From Gymnopus androsaceus JB14 (lineage: Eukaryota > Basidiomycota > Agaricomycetes > Agaricales > Omphalotaceae), in contig ML769476.1 in NCBI GenBank assembly GCA_009733575.1, forward strand, positions 1-64,000: a stretch of DNA of 64,000 nucleotides, read 5' to 3'. The notes under the pieces were generated by a model. That model was given only the letters and a program-made list of their open reading frames with translations. It searched no databases and was not told the DNA's origin. Shown here piece after piece: positions 10,305 to 22,993 of the stretch (position 1 is the stretch's first letter; every line of letters starts with the position of its first letter). Both the position numbers and the translations under genes were made by a program.

Positions 10305-11484
10305 TGGGGTGGTATGTTTCCTATTTTCCTCTCTTGCTTTTTTCTTTGACAATCCGTCCAGTGCACCTATGTAGCACGCACACAGTTTTGCGCTAAACTA
10401 AAGAAAGCGCTGAGGTTAAAACCTTAGGAGTTGTTGATGGGACCCAAAGTAAGTAATCCGCTTTTGACCGTCTACTTACCCAACGTTCATTAGTCGATCA
10501 GCAAACTATTCACCTAAAATGGACCACATGGATTAACGCAAGGTTTCAAGAGACGCCTGGGGTAATGAGGTTGTTGTTAGGTTGTTAAAGAGGATGCCAA
10601 ACGTATGCGACAGTGGTACATGGAACGGGTTAGCACATTAAGGGAGGATATCGATATGATGGATGGGTCCAAAGCCAGAAACTGGATAGAGCTGGAAACC
10701 AGAACTGGCAAGTTGCATGTAAGGCCTCAGCCCGACTTAGTTCCAACAAGTACGAGTAGAACCTCTTTCTATTCTTGGAATAGTCGAATAAACGAGGTGC
10801 GGCGTACGTGGTGGAGGTAATAAGTCAAGTCAAAGCTAACATAAAAGTAAATAACGTAGCTCTAATCATATCCGTTATTTCTACCTCCCGTATCTTCTCC
10901 TATTTGTCAGCTCGACGCGACTTTTCACCCCTCTCTGACTCAATACAAGGTCACCAAATCACCGTAATATCCTTGACTCTCTCTTGATCATTTAGTATTG
11001 GGATGAGGGAAGCCTTCATCGACCGGAACGAGGGCCTGGCAGGATTCTCGCTTGACGGGATACAATCAATGCATCATATGCATGCTTCAAGTGTTTTCTG
11101 TCCCTTCCCGCTTAAACTTAACATTATTACTCTGTGCCTCCTCCTTCGATCCCTTTCTGAGCTTCAGATAAACTCTGACGTCTCCACTCCATTTTCGCCA
11201 GCCTTCCTCCTCGACGTTTTTTTTTCCACATTATGCCGCGGACTTTACCGCTGCTCCGATGACCAACTGATAGTCTGATACGTTTCTGATCATCTTGCCA
11301 GAATGGTCGGTGGAATGCACCGACCATTCAATTCTGAGCTTTTTCTGAGCTCTCGCGCAAATCATGGGTCTCAATGGGCATGCCGTCTGTCATCAGATTA
11401 TGATTAGGAGTAATTCAGATATGAACGTGGAAGACGACGAATCCACTGTTTGCCAGGTGTGCCATCCCTCTTACCGAAACCACC

Positions 11485-13302
11485 ATGAACGTTGGCGATA
11501 TGCCTTCAGCAAGCAATATCGTGGATTCATCTACTGACGACGAAAAGCAAGAGTTGAACGACGATCAGGTGAAAGTAACCGGTCCACCTGGACCAGTAGA
11601 ATTTCCAGAGGGTGGTTCGCAGGCGTGGCTGACGGTTGCTGGAGGGTAAATTCTCAGTTATTTTCGAGACTTCAGACTGATGAAAGTTTCAGCTTCCTTT
11701 CACTGTTTTGTGCTACAGGCACGATGCAATCATTCGGCGTTTACGAGAACTATTATACACTCAATTCCCTAAGCGACCATCCTCCTTCTGATATTGCTTG
11801 GATCGGATCCCTCCAAGGGTTTTTGATGTTCGGTGGTGGGCTTGTCAGTGGACAGCTCTTTGATAAGGGGTACTTTAGGCATCTTATAGCTGGAGGCAGT
11901 GTTCTAATGGTTTTCTCGTGAGTTCTCAATCCGGCAAGTAAACACTAATATTGATAGTGACGTAGGGCGTTTATGCTCTCCTTAGCGAAGCCGCACAATT
12001 ATTATCAGAATTTCCTTGCACAAGGGCTCGGCTTGGGTATTGGAATGGGGATGTTACTCATGCCAACACTCTCCGTTGCTTCTCATTATTTTCGACGCAG
12101 GCGCGCACTTGCTATGGGGATCATAATAGCCGGTATGTTTAATTCACTGGCTTACTGATGAGATCACTTATGTTTCTATGTGTATACAGGTGGATCCCTT
12201 GGTGCCGCTGTTTTTCCAGTCATGCTCAATCATCTGTTTCCAAGAGTAGGGTTTGCCTGGGCAGTACGAGCTCAGGCATTCCTATATCTGGCACTCCTTA
12301 CTATCTCCAACTTGATTATGAAAACACGCCTGCCAGTAACCAGTAAAAAACCTGTTGATATGAGGGGAATTGTAGCAGATATTCCATACACAATGTTTGT
12401 CATTGGGTATGTCGTTGAACATATCTCTGATTGTTGCTGACTTTGCCTTAGGGCATTCTTTGTCTTCTGGGGACTCTTTGTGCCATGTAAGCTTCAATTT
12501 CCTTTAAGTATCATTGTTTTAATTTGATCTGGACTCTCCAGACTTTTATCTACAATTGTTTTCTTCACAAAACAATTTACCAACAAACATTGTGACCTAC
12601 GGTGTAAGCATAAATGATTAGCTTTCTGTGTTTATTTATCTCTTTCTTATGCATATTCAGATTACAATTCTCAATGTTGTGGGTGTTCTTGGACGTACAG
12701 TGCCCAACTCTTTAGCTGATCATTTTGGATCAATCAACGGTAAAGTGTTTCCGCAACGTCGTATTAGTAGTACAATCTAACTTGCATTTATGTGACAGTG
12801 GCTCTTGCAACTGGTATTGTTACAGGAGCTTTTGTTTTTCTCCTCCTTGCATCCAAATCTGTAGCAGCAACAGTAGCCTTTGCAGTCATTTATGGATTTA
12901 GCTCGGGTGGATGTAAGTCTGTGATTCTGATATAGTTTGAACTTCATCTCAGAATATGCCGCTCGTCTTTAAATAGTTGTTTCAATCATTGCGCCTGTCG
13001 CAGCAACATTTGCCAAAAACATTAATGAAGTCGGGTAATGCTGCTCCCTTTTTTCATATGAGGCTTCTTTAACCATTTCATGGGCTTTATTTTCTTCTAG
13101 GACTCGAATAGGCCTGCTATCATTTACTGTAGCTTTTGCAGTGCTCACAGGCAGCCCGATCTCAGGCGCACTTTTGCACTCACCACAATACTACTGGATC
13201 CGACCAGTAATCTTTAGTGCTGTGTCAATATTGCTTGGATGTGCGTTGATCATCATTTCAAGGTCAATGCAGGTGTCGAGAAAAGGATCTTGGAAGGTGT
13301 AA
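11485..13302 (+). CDS. MFS monocarboxylate-type transporter
   Basis: Predicted 12-helix plasma-membrane transporter of the monocarboxylate porter (MCT) family. The cytoplasmic N-terminus (~50 residues, acidic) ends with PEGGSQAWLTVAGG and FLSLFCATGTMQSFGVYENY, the family signature at helix 1. Later blocks are WIGSLQGFLMFGGGLVSGQL, GLGLGIGMGMLLMPTLSVAS with the helix 4-5 motif YFRRRRALAMGI, and the C-terminal RIGLLSFTVAFAVLTGSPIS. About ten small introns, including short ones around FFVFWGLFVPY and VALATG; exon joins checked at the 5' end keep the frame. Stop TAA at 13300-13302. Substrate is not predictable; fungal members range from pyruvate to riboflavin carriers. Confidence 0.85.
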
Positions 13303-14103
13303 TATGCCTTACCACCTCTAGAGTTTAAATTGATGATCGCGCTTCAAACCTTGATTCTGTAATGTTAGTAGATTTCTGACTCAATGTCTAACTGGCCAAT
13401 GATATTTGGTTTATGATAATGACACCCTAACTAATGCGGTATTCTTCTAAGCTCAAGGCTGAGACTTATTGAGCCGATGGAACATCCCTTGGGCCTTGAA
13501 CACTCCTCATCATTGCGTATATAAGTATGGTCAACTTGAACCTCTATTTAATTAATGCTTGTGTAGTGTTTAAATAACTAGGTCTCTCATATCTAGATAT
13601 CAAATTCGTTGCATTTGCTTGTACTCCGCAAAACTAGGTTAAGGCGAACTGGATTTTTCGTTCCGTTTAATAAGTTCGAGTTTATAGCCGAAATGCAAAG
13701 AGTAGATAGTTAAGCGCTCAAGGAAAGGTAGAGCTAGGCAAGAGCTAGGAGCACGGAGATTCGAGAACGAGTATGTATGGTAATTTACTGTGAATACTGT
13801 ATATACGCAGCGAGTCCGAGCTCTACTTGAAATGAGATAAGTCTGATGAAATAGGGGTGGTGAGGCCGGTGAGGTTCCGACTTTGTAAGCATGATGCTTT
13901 TGATATTTTTTGCGTGTACTCGCCAAAGTTGAACGTTAAACTTCATATGCCACTGGCAGTTTAAAATGCCTGCAGGTGCATCTCAATCTGCCGCGCAATT
14001 ACGTTCCTTGGTGTTGACCATGACATCCGCCGCCTTGAGTAGCCCATATAAGTAGAGTCGCGCTCAACGCCGTCCCCGCTTCCTTGGCGTGCGAACTCCG
14101 AAA
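13303..14103. other. Intergenic
   Basis: A 95-codon minus-strand ORF (13639-13926) has no recognisable features and is not called. Nothing else seen. Confidence 0.5.
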
Positions 14104-17100
14104 TGAATTCGGACGATGAGTCACTAAACCACGTAATTCTGATACTGTCATTGGTCAGATCAGTGCGTAATCATTCTGCTTCCTCGTCGAATTCGTAAAT
14201 CGCTCCGTCCTTCTCGTTATTTCATCCAGCCTCGAAATCAAGCTCGCCATCATTCAGGCCTCAGGACGCAGTTCTCTCCCTGGTCTCAGCAAAATCAAAC
14301 TCGAGAATTGCACACAAACGGAAAGGGAAGAATCCCAGTCTATCTGACGGATTCGAGCAGGCAGTAGAAGTCATCTCACGGAATTGGAGGAAGGTATTTT
14401 GCTGGGCAGCTAAAAGCTACGGCTACAGCTACGGTGTCGATAGCTCGACCCACCTAGACCAAACCACCGCCACGACCAAGGCCAAGATCTTGGTCGAAGA
14501 GACCATGGCTAAGAAGGATTCGCATTCACTTTCGAACTCTGCGACGGCTGGTCCCACTATAGCTACATCTTCTACTACGGTCGGCTCGAATCTTCCAGCG
14601 ATGGCCTCGACGTCGACATCGAACTCTGTACCCTCGGTAGTGACTACGTCGCTGGTGCAAATCATGAGGCTTGCAGACGGAAAGAAAATGATAAATGTGA
14701 GTTTACTTCTTTCATTGGAAGTATGTTTCGATGGATGGACGATATTGGACGTATGATTGGATCTGCTGAACCGACTCATTGAATTTTGGGAGTTTTTTAC
14801 TGACGTCTGTTTATTTTGCTATTTGACTCTCCAACCTCCATCTTGCACCCTACCTCCCTTAACCTCCGTCCTACACCCTACCTCCTTCCTCCTTCCCGCA
14901 AACGCACTCTCTCCTCGCAGCAATATGTCATGGACGCCAGAGTCGGCCAAGGTCATCACGGATACGTCTGGCGCTGTTACTCCAACGCCGATTACTACAA
15001 CCTTCTTACCGAGGACTCCAACCGCAACGGCGATAGCCTTGGTAGGACAGGGAAAGGAGTTCTGGCGATGAAGATCGTCAAGCGGGATACTCCCCTTGCG
15101 AAGAAGAATAGACAGATGAAAATGATGAGAGCGAGAGCAAAGGAATCGAGAGAAGGCAATTCGAATGGGAGTGGAAGTGGGAACGGGAACGGCTTACTCG
15201 GGAAACCTCGCACAACACCCACTGTAGTGGATGGTATCCGTACCGCTGAACAGGAAATTAGGAAGAGATTGCGATTATGAAAAAGTGTAGACATCCGCAT
15301 GTGGTTAGGCTGTATGAGGTTATCGATGATAGAAAGAACGATATGGTGTTCATGGGTGAGTTTGCGCTCCTAGCTGCCTACCCTTCTTCATTCGTTTTGT
15401 CTCTCTTCTGTCGATCCATACGACTCGGTTTCTTCCGTTTATACCTTCATGTCTTCCTAACTGACTGCCTTCACATAGTAATGGAATATCTTGGTGGAGG
15501 CGAAGTCAAATACGCCAACTCCAATGGAGAGCCACTTCTTAGGGTCGACCAGACCAGAAGAATTATGAGAGATGCGATTTTGGGGCTGGAGTATCTGCAT
15601 CATCAGGGTGAGTTGGGTTTTTAAGGGAGAGTTTCTTTGGTCGAAATTTGGACGAGGAGATGCGAAATCTTTCGTTTTTTTGGACTTGAGCTACAGAAAC
15701 ACTAGTACTAACTTGGTTCGTTCTGGTTTAGGAATCATCCATCGTGATATCAAACCCGCCAACTTACTGTGGACCGAAGGTCACGATAGGGTGAAGATTG
15801 CCGATTTCGGGACAGCGCATTTTAGGTGAGTCATGGAATTGTGTTACTCTATGCTTTTTGTTAACGATACATTCGTTTTCTGTTCCTCCTCCATCTCGCC
15901 TGCATTGGATGTAGTTACGCTCAACGCCTCGCAGCAGCCAAAGCCTCCGGCTCTAGTACCCTCCTGGAGACAGAAGAAGACCCGCTCCTCCTGAATGATG
16001 CAGATCTCGCGAAACGAGCGGGAACTCCTGCGTTTTTGGCTCCAGAAATCGTTTGGGAGCATACAAAGGTGGCCGGTTAGTACCACACGTTTCTTTCCCC
16101 TAGTTTATTAGCCAAGCTATTGTCGAAGACCCTAATTAACGCTCTTCCCTTCTTTGGTCTTCCTCCCTTACAGAAGGCGCGACACCCCCACCTCGTCCTC
16201 CTGTAACCAAGTCCATCGACATACTGGGCTTTAGGCGTGACGTTGTACTGCTTATTATTCGGCAATACACCGTTTCAAGTTAGTTGGGATCTGGAAGAGC
16301 GCGCGCAGGCGGCTGAGGGCAAGGCGCGCAGAGGTGTTGGCTTTGTCAGGAACAGGTGGCGACGTCGACCCCGAGTCTCCGCAACTTCTCCAATTCAACG
16401 ACCCGAGAAGAAATGAATTCTTCCATTACAACTGGGTGTGTAATAGCGAGTGGACGGTGCCAGAGACAATGGGGTATGATCGGGTTGAGACGGGCGGAAG
16501 GTGGGGTGGAGAGACTTTGAATAGTCTATCACGGTGGGATACGGAGGATGATGCTAATTCTGATGGTAAGACTATCATAATCATACCACTTAGCGGCCAT
16601 ATTGTGACTAACACAACGCAGACGAAGCCTCAAGAACGAAATCGAAAGAAGGCGCGATTATAATGCACCTTTTGGATCATTTTTTACAGAAGGATTTGGA
16701 TTGTCGGATTACACTTGAGGAGGTTAAGGTAAGGTTCAGTTTTTTTTGGGGGGATTCAGGTTTTGGCTTTTGCGGCTGTTGTCTTTGCGCTGTTTCTTCG
16801 ACTATAGGTTACACAGGTCGCTTAGGCGTGAATGAATTCCCATCTTTCATTCACTCATTTACTTGCTGTCTTTCCTCATTCTCCCCTGCATCGCTAACCT
16901 TTAAAATATTTGCCTAGATGAACCAATGGTTCCTGCACGACCTTCCAAATCCGGACTTTTGGCTGAGGATGACTTCCCCTGCTGATGCTCCTTCCGGCTG
17001 CTTTTACTGGTCCATCGGACCAATCGATATCGACGGAGAGCAACATACCAATCTTGGACGCTAGGATGCCTGCCTGGTCGACTTCGGAGAACGACGGATA

Positions 17101-19208
17101 TGACGGAGAGGATGACTGTGCAGAGGGAGAGGATCACGTCTACCTCTACGTTTGCTTCCACCTTCTCTGCCTCCGCCTCTTCCTCGGCTTCTTCAACGTA
17201 CCAAAATGCTACTCCCAGTCGTGATTCTGCCGCTTTGGGGCAAGAATCCATCACAAGTTCTCTCACCACTGTCGAAAAAATCAACGTTACGGAGCAAGAG
17301 AGGGATGATGCGATGAGCGTTGCCAAATTTAGGTGGAATCCATTTGGGAATCGCGCAGGGAGTCGTCCGGGCAGTCGGAGTGGAAGTCGACCGACCAGTG
17401 GGATCGGTGTGCCGATCAGTGCAAGTAACAGCATGGGTGTGGGTAGAGCTGGGGAAGCCCAAAGCGAAGGTCGATCGTCTAATACTGCGCCTGCCACTCG
17501 GCTGGCCGTTTCCACTCAGGGCCAGGAAGTACACACCTCAACCCATCAAGTCCAACACCGAGGCAGCCTCAGCCGTCTGTCCCATCGCATAACCAACTTT
17601 CTTCGCGGTGCTGTTCCCTCCCGCTCTCGTGACTCGCTTCCTTCGCACTTTGCTGCAGCTGGAGCTCCATCGTCATCATCGGCGCATGCATCGGCATCTG
17701 CTTCTTCTCCCAACGTTTCTTCGTCGTCGAATGTTGCTGTAACTTCCGATAGGAATGCGAATTCGTCTAGGAGAGGGCTTTCTGGTAACTTGGGGAATTC
17801 AGGCAAAAATAGGAATCTGTCACCAGAGACAGGAAAGGGGAGGTGGAGAGATAGGGCACGAGGAAAGGGAAGGAGTAAGAGGAAAACCAATGACGATAGT
17901 AATTCCCTGCGTGACCGTGGCCCGGTTACTAGCGAGCCGAATATGCGATCGAGGGCGAGGCGGGAGGCTACGGAAAGGCAGACTGTTGGAGGGGAGATTG
18001 ATACGAAAGGTAGAGGAGGGAGGGAAAGGCGCAGGGGAGAGATCGACAAGCTGGAGGCTGCTGTTGCTGGCACTATGGGCGCGAGGAGTAAGAAGGAGCG
18101 GAGGGCGAAGGAAGGGAATAGGCGAGAGGAGAGGGATAGCGAGAGAACACCTCGGATGAGTGATAACGGGACTCGACGATTACCTTCACTCTCACGGGAG
18201 TACCGTCAAGACAAGGGGAAAGGGAAAGCGAAGGATCTGTCCGACTCACCAAACAATACACCCAGACCAATGTCATCGCCGTTACCCCCTTCACCATCTC
18301 TCTCGCCGTCTCCGTCCTCTACGTGGAATTTACCAACACCAATCACACCTTCTCCGGGTAAGTCTAGTTCGAATTCTACTTTCGTTCCGCACCCTCACGA
18401 CCTACCCAAAGTAGGATCCCAAAGCCCCGTATCGACATCCCCAGTGCACAGAATCCTCTCGACGCTTTCATCGCGCTCAAGATCTGGATGGAGGAGTTCA
18501 GTGTCTTTGGGTCATTTTACACCTCATTCGCGCAATCTCTCAGCTTCTTCGGATATCGTTGTTGCGTCTGCAAGGACAACAGAGGTAACAGGTCGCAGTG
18601 GAGTAGAGGATGTTGTTACATCAGGTTCTGGTATACCCACAGGAGTTTACGCTGCTCTTGGTAGTGGTAGTGGTAGCGGTGCTGGTACCGTTCGCCCCTG
18701 CTCCCTCGAAGGGTCTGATGAAGATGAGTTCGATTTTGAATACGAAGATGGTGGCGGTAGTATCAAGCAAGACGCAGATGAATTCGACGACGATGTTGAT
18801 TTCGAGGATCGGGCTTATTGGTCGGACGATGTTGCACTTTTGGCATCGAAAGGTCGAGTACGGCGGACTTCTTCATGGGACCATCATCCTCCGGAGCTGG
18901 AAGGGTTGGGGATCATCAAGTCGTTTGCGCCTGAGCGGGTAGATAGCGGTGGGTTCCATGGGTCTGCATCGTCTGCCTATGGAACTGCCTCTGGATCTGG
19001 ATCCGAAGTACCTAGTCCGACGACGCCGTTATCGCCGTCGTTGGCCTTTGCGACTGCTTCTACCAGACGAACGCGATATGTCAGGGAGGTGGGGAGTGTG
19101 GAGGATGATGATGGGGATGACATGGAAGCGGAGGACGATGATGAGGATGTGCTGATGTTTTCGACTGGGAAACAGAAGAAGAGGGAGGGAACGAGCTCTA
19201 CTTCGTGA
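14104..19208 (+). CDS. CaMKK-like Ser/Thr protein kinase with Ser-rich tail, frame broken
   Basis: Kinase subdomains are all present in order: glycine loop VGQGHHGYV, AMKIVKR with the ATP-binding Lys, EIAIMKKCRHPHVVRLYEVI (alpha-C), VMEYLGGGEV hinge, IIHRDIKPANLL catalytic loop, IADFGTAHF metal loop, RAGTPAFLAPEIVW activation end, WALGVTLYCLLFGNTPFQ (subdomain IX) and RITLEEVK/MNQWFLHDLPNP end. This matches fungal CaMKK/Elm1/Sak1-type kinases upstream of Snf1. The tail from ~17100 is a 702-codon Ser/Arg-rich frame ending in an acidic block and VLMFSTGKQKK. The frame breaks by one base near 15264 (deletion before EIAIM), 16224 (extra C before WALG), between 16280 and 16330, near 16985 and near 17110. 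The N-terminal start is unresolved; an ATG at 14505 is the last in-frame option before the domain. Either a young pseudogene or several assembly indels. Confidence 0.7.
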
Positions 19209-19770
19209 CCGCAACCTCTTTGAACCGCAATCTCCTTCGCTTCTAAAAATCAACATTATTTGTGCATGTTTCATTGTTATGTTCAATATTTCATCTACCG
19301 TTACCCCTTTCCCTCGTGATACCTTTTTCTCTATTCCTTTTTATCTTTTCCTTCCGAACTCTTTGCTCCCATGTTTCTCATTTCGTTCCTCCAACTCTAT
19401 GTAGTAGTAGTGTCTCCCTTCATCTGCCTTTTCCTCTTTCCGCCTTTCGTCCCAGTTCTGTTGTTCGCATTACTATCCAAAACGCGCAATCGTGTATGTA
19501 CTATGACATATGCCTTTACTTACGTTAGATTTCTCTTCTTTCTTTCTATGCAAGCATGTACCATACATGTACTCACTCATACACGGTCGCTGTTTACTCT
19601 TCTGATTCTTTGTTTCACCCATAGACTCTAAATAGACATCGTAGAACCTTTATTTATAAGATTGTGTACAGTAAGGAAAAATAAGTACAGTAGTCAACGC
19701 ATCCTATTTGCCAAATGTTGTTGTTTTTTTTCAATAATGAATAAAAAACAAGGGAGATACACTCCACGGA
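19209..19770. other. Intergenic, pyrimidine-rich
   Basis: Strongly T/C-rich downstream of the kinase gene, likely its 3' UTR and terminator, then spacer to the tRNA. No gene seen. Confidence 0.5.
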
Positions 19771-19855
19771 AGTCCGCGGCGTGGTTCGAACACGCGGCTT
19801 CAAGATAATGCACAAGTAGTTGCAATCTCACACTCTACCACTGAGTTACGCGGAC
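19771..19855 (-). tRNA. tRNA-Cys (GCA) with 13-nt intron
   Basis: Minus strand folds perfectly: acceptor GTCCGCG/CGCGGAC, D-stem ACTC/GAGT around AGTGGTA, anticodon stem TGAGA/TCTTG with loop TTGCAA..A (anticodon GCA, plus-strand 19821-19823), and T-stem GCGTG/CACGC with loop TTCGAAC. The discriminator is T. A 13-nt intron sits at the usual 37/38 site. A and B boxes are intact. Confidence 0.93.
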
Positions 19856-20154
19856 ATGGTTTCCATGTTCCCATACACTGTTTAGTCCTACTAGTTTGAT
19901 CTGAGGAAATACTTTGCATTCGCCAGTATCTTTGTTCTAGCCCTCGCCAAGTTGCATGATTGAAGATCGAGACCGGTCACCGGCGTTTGACGGTCCTACT
20001 CACCGCACTCGGGCGCTTCAAGCCGCAAGGTCCAAGGCTGGTCCAAGGCTGGTCCCAAGGGCATTGCAGGGCGCTACGCATCATTGTCACGAAATTGATA
20101 TATACATGGTCTTGGCGGCGGGGTGACCAGACCGCCTTTTGAAAAGACCAATTG

Positions 20155-20161
20155 TATAAAA
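20155..20161 (+). promoter_or_regulatory. TATA box of small secreted protein
   Basis: TATAAAA about 50 bp upstream of the ATG at 20209. Confidence 0.5.
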
Positions 20162-20208
20162 CAAACGACAAATTGCACTTGCCCTTCATTAATCAGCACA
20201 TTCGAACT

Positions 20209-20741
20209 ATGTTTGGCCTGAGAAGCTTAGTATTCGCCGTCTCTGCAGCTGTCGTATCAGCTGGAACCTTTGTTTCACCTACTGCTGGTTCGACTGTAGT
20301 TGAGGTCGATGGGGTGCGTTATTTAAGCCACTGTCAAAACGTATCTCACTACTAAATACAACATTTTACAGGCAATCAACGTCACCTGGGTTTCCGGTCG
20401 TTACTTTGAAGAGTCCAGCCAATCCATCTCTGTCCTCCTCGAAGCCGTTCCAGTTGGCACCGAAACCCTCACTGAAATAGACGGTGTCATTCTCGCAACA
20501 GATTTGGCTCCCGTTGCACCAGGTTTTGGAGAAGAGGGCCCAACATACTCTGCATTACTTACGCCAAAGTTTAGCGGATCGGCGCCTCCGGGTCAATTTG
20601 CGTTGATTATCGTCGAGAATTATCAGGCGTTTGGTGTGAGTTGAATTGCTTGGGATGTGCGTCTATGAAGACTGATTATGTTGTTTGAATCTATAGGGAA
20701 ATGCAGCCATAGGCGTAGAATACGAGATGATTAACCTTTGA
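20209..20741 (+). CDS. Small secreted protein
   Basis: Three exons (20209-20313, 20372-20635, 20697-20741) with canonical introns, giving ~137 residues. The signal peptide (MFGLRSLVFAVSAAVVSAG) is followed by FVSPTAGSTVVEVDG and INVTWVSGRYFEESSQ, a beta-sandwich-like pattern known from fungal Ser/Thr-rich GPI-anchored or extracellular proteins, but with no Ser/Thr tail or GPI signal here. It ends AIGVEYEMINL. No cysteines are visible in the mature part. It belongs to a type of lineage-specific secreted protein; function unknown. A TATA box lies 50 bp upstream. Confidence 0.75.
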
Positions 20742-20895
20742 TTGACCTGTATGATATCTGGGCTGGGTTCTGTACTAGCCAGCGCCTCAAACCAAATAAA
20801 AATTTATGTACATAGTCGAGACTCGAGAAATTGAACGAATCAAGCTTGAATGCCATAGGTAGTACTCGTAAGTTGAGGATGGTTAATCGTTTCTA

Positions 20896-21016
20896 TAGGT
20901 TCGGATCAAGCCCCGATCACTCCGCATCCCTTTTGGATCTTGTTTGGTGAACAAACAAAGCTTCGTAGAAGGATCACCCGTTACCGGGCCGGAGCAAAGG
21001 GCTTGCTCCGAACCTA
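20896..21016. mobile_element. MITE with 18-bp TIR and 9-bp target duplication
   Basis: Left end TAGGTTCGGATCAAGCCC and right end complement TAGGTTCGGAGCAAGCCC match at 17 of 18 positions. The 121-bp element is flanked by TCGTTTCTA on both sides (20887-20895 and 21017-21025), a 9-bp target-site duplication of the size made by Mutator-like transposases. No coding capacity. A related shorter copy lies at 25722-25809. Confidence 0.75.
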
Positions 21017-21230
21017 TCGTTTCTAAGTATAATCATTAGCTTTATTTAAAGTTAACGCTCGTGGTACACGTGGCGCTTGCAACGATTTGTCTGCTGGATT
21101 CTGCATTATTCATATAATCGTCGTCGTTCTCTGCCTATAAAGGGCACTCTCCCGCTCGAAATCAATGCTTTAATCGCGCTATCCTCTTGCCTAAGCCAGG
21201 AGAACTTTACGCAGCGCAGGGTAGGCTGTC

Positions 21231-22993
21231 ATGCCGCGCCTACTTCGATATGTAGTTGCAATTTTTATTGCTATGGTACGCCCGCAATTGAACTACTATG
21301 GTGCTTGAATAATTATTTTCTTGCCGCAGATAACTCTCCATTACATCTTATCTTTAACACACGATCAATACCGAGAAGCTACTTCCTTGTCGAAATTCAC
21401 AGCTCCGTATTTCCAAGACGAAGAATTACTAGGAGAGGAAGAAGAAGATTTACTGGATGAATCTTTCAATCCAGCTCATAATGAACCCGATGATTCCCCA
21501 CCCGCAGTCTTTCCCTCCAATAATGCATACAATCAAAGTCTTGCCAATGCTACTTTCGTAATGCTAGTACGAAATTCGGATTTGGATGGGACTATCAGCA
21601 GTATTAGGGCTTTGGAAGATCGATTCAATTCGAAATTTGGATACCCGTATGTTCTCTTAAATGACGAGCCATTCACTACGGAATTCAAACGGTACGTGTA
21701 TGGATTTTTGACTAAATCTACAGCTAACAACGTCCATTTTCCAGGCGCGTTTCCGCGCTGACTTTTTCTAAAATGAAATTTGGCTTAATTCCGAAGGAGC
21801 ACTGGTCTCAACCGGATTGGATTAATGAAGAGAAGGCCTCTGAGGCTCGAAAACAAATGCAAGCTGCGAACGTGAAATACGGAGGTTAGTGTTCTATCTG
21901 GACCTTGGATTTTGTGTTAATCAATGTAACAGGCAGTGTCGCGTATAGAAGCATGTGCCGCTTCAACTCGGGGTAGGATAGGCGTCCCTTATTCTTCTTT
22001 TCCCTCTGAACTGAAAGCCGTTCGTTAGTTTTTCTACAGACATAAATTGCTTCAACAATATAAATGGTACTGGCGTGTCGAGTACGCACATTTCATCACA
22101 CATATCGATCGTATAATAACATCCCATCGACAGACCTAACGTGAAATTTTACTGCAACATCGACAATGACCCATTCAAATACATGGAGGAGAACAACAAG
22201 GTATACGGTATGTCTTATCTGTGTTATTACCCCTTCCCTCCCATACTTATTTTCCGCTCTCATCACTCAGGATTCACTATCGCAGTATATGAAATCCCTG
22301 CGACCATCCGGAGTCTGTGGCCAGCCGTCACAGGTATTAGTTCCGTATTCCCTCCTTGTTGAAAGCTAACGGCTGACTCATAGATTTCATCAAAGAGCAT
22401 CCCGAGTACATAGCGGACGACAATGCCATGGGATTCATCTCTGACAACAACGGACTGACTTATAACCGATGTCATTGTATGTATAATCCTTTCTCCTAGT
22501 TACTAATATCGACCGCAATCCTCATTCCAGTTTGGAGCAATTTCGAAATTGCCGATATGGACTTTTGGCGTGGTCCAGCATACAGCGCGTTCTTCGACCA
22601 CCTGGATTTGCACGGCGGGTTCTACTACGAGGTTCGTTCGTCTACCTGCCCTGCCATTCTTTCTTGCAACTGCGCTAACTTTCACTCTTATAAAGCGCTG
22701 GGGTGATGCCCCCGTTCACAGTATCGCCGCATCCCTATTCCTCAAAGCGGACCAAATCCACTTTTTTCAGGAGATTGGATACCAACATGATGATTGGGCT
22801 CATTGCCCTCTTCCGAATGATATTTGGGAAAAGGGACAATGTGCATGTTCTCAACGGGGAAGTTTCGGTGAGTTTTTTTTATAGTTATTCTTTTTTTGGC
22901 CGAATGAGTTCTGACTGCATGGATTGTTGCGCAGATTATGATGTGAGCTCTTGTAAACCGCGTTGGGATAGTTTTATCCGTTCGAGAGGGTGA
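21231..22993 (+). CDS. KTR/KRE2 alpha-1,2-mannosyltransferase (GT15)
   Basis: Golgi type II membrane enzyme extending N- and O-linked mannans from GDP-mannose. Exon 1 (21231-21275) encodes the cytoplasmic tail and first half of the anchor ([15 protein letters not shown]); after a 54-nt intron the anchor continues [14 protein letters not shown]. After an acidic stem the catalytic domain starts at [17 protein letters not shown]15 landmarks are [51 protein letters not shown] (with the conserved Glu of the NFEI motif), [20 protein letters not shown] and [10 protein letters not shown]. It ends with the family motif [10 protein letters not shown]. All joins keep one frame; about eight introns. Length (~400) is normal. 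Confidence 0.92.

Larger units (their letters stand above)
9926..11484. other. Long intergenic region
   Basis: No convincing gene. It holds a CTAT microsatellite (10052-10070), a tRNA-like fold (10202-10304) and short ORFs, the longest (10605-10820 +) without family resemblance. Confidence 0.5.

Noticed and set aside
10605..10820. 71-codon plus-strand ORF
   Set aside because: No family pattern and no supporting exon or promoter; surrounded by non-coding sequence.
13639..13926. 95-codon minus-strand ORF
   Set aside because: Low-complexity Ser/Tyr-rich composition without recognisable domain; probably chance.
16901..18297. Long minus-strand ORFs (up to 204 codons) opposite the kinase tail
   Set aside because: They lie opposite a 702-codon Ser/Arg-rich frame with typical fungal tail composition; open antisense frames are expected from such codon composition.
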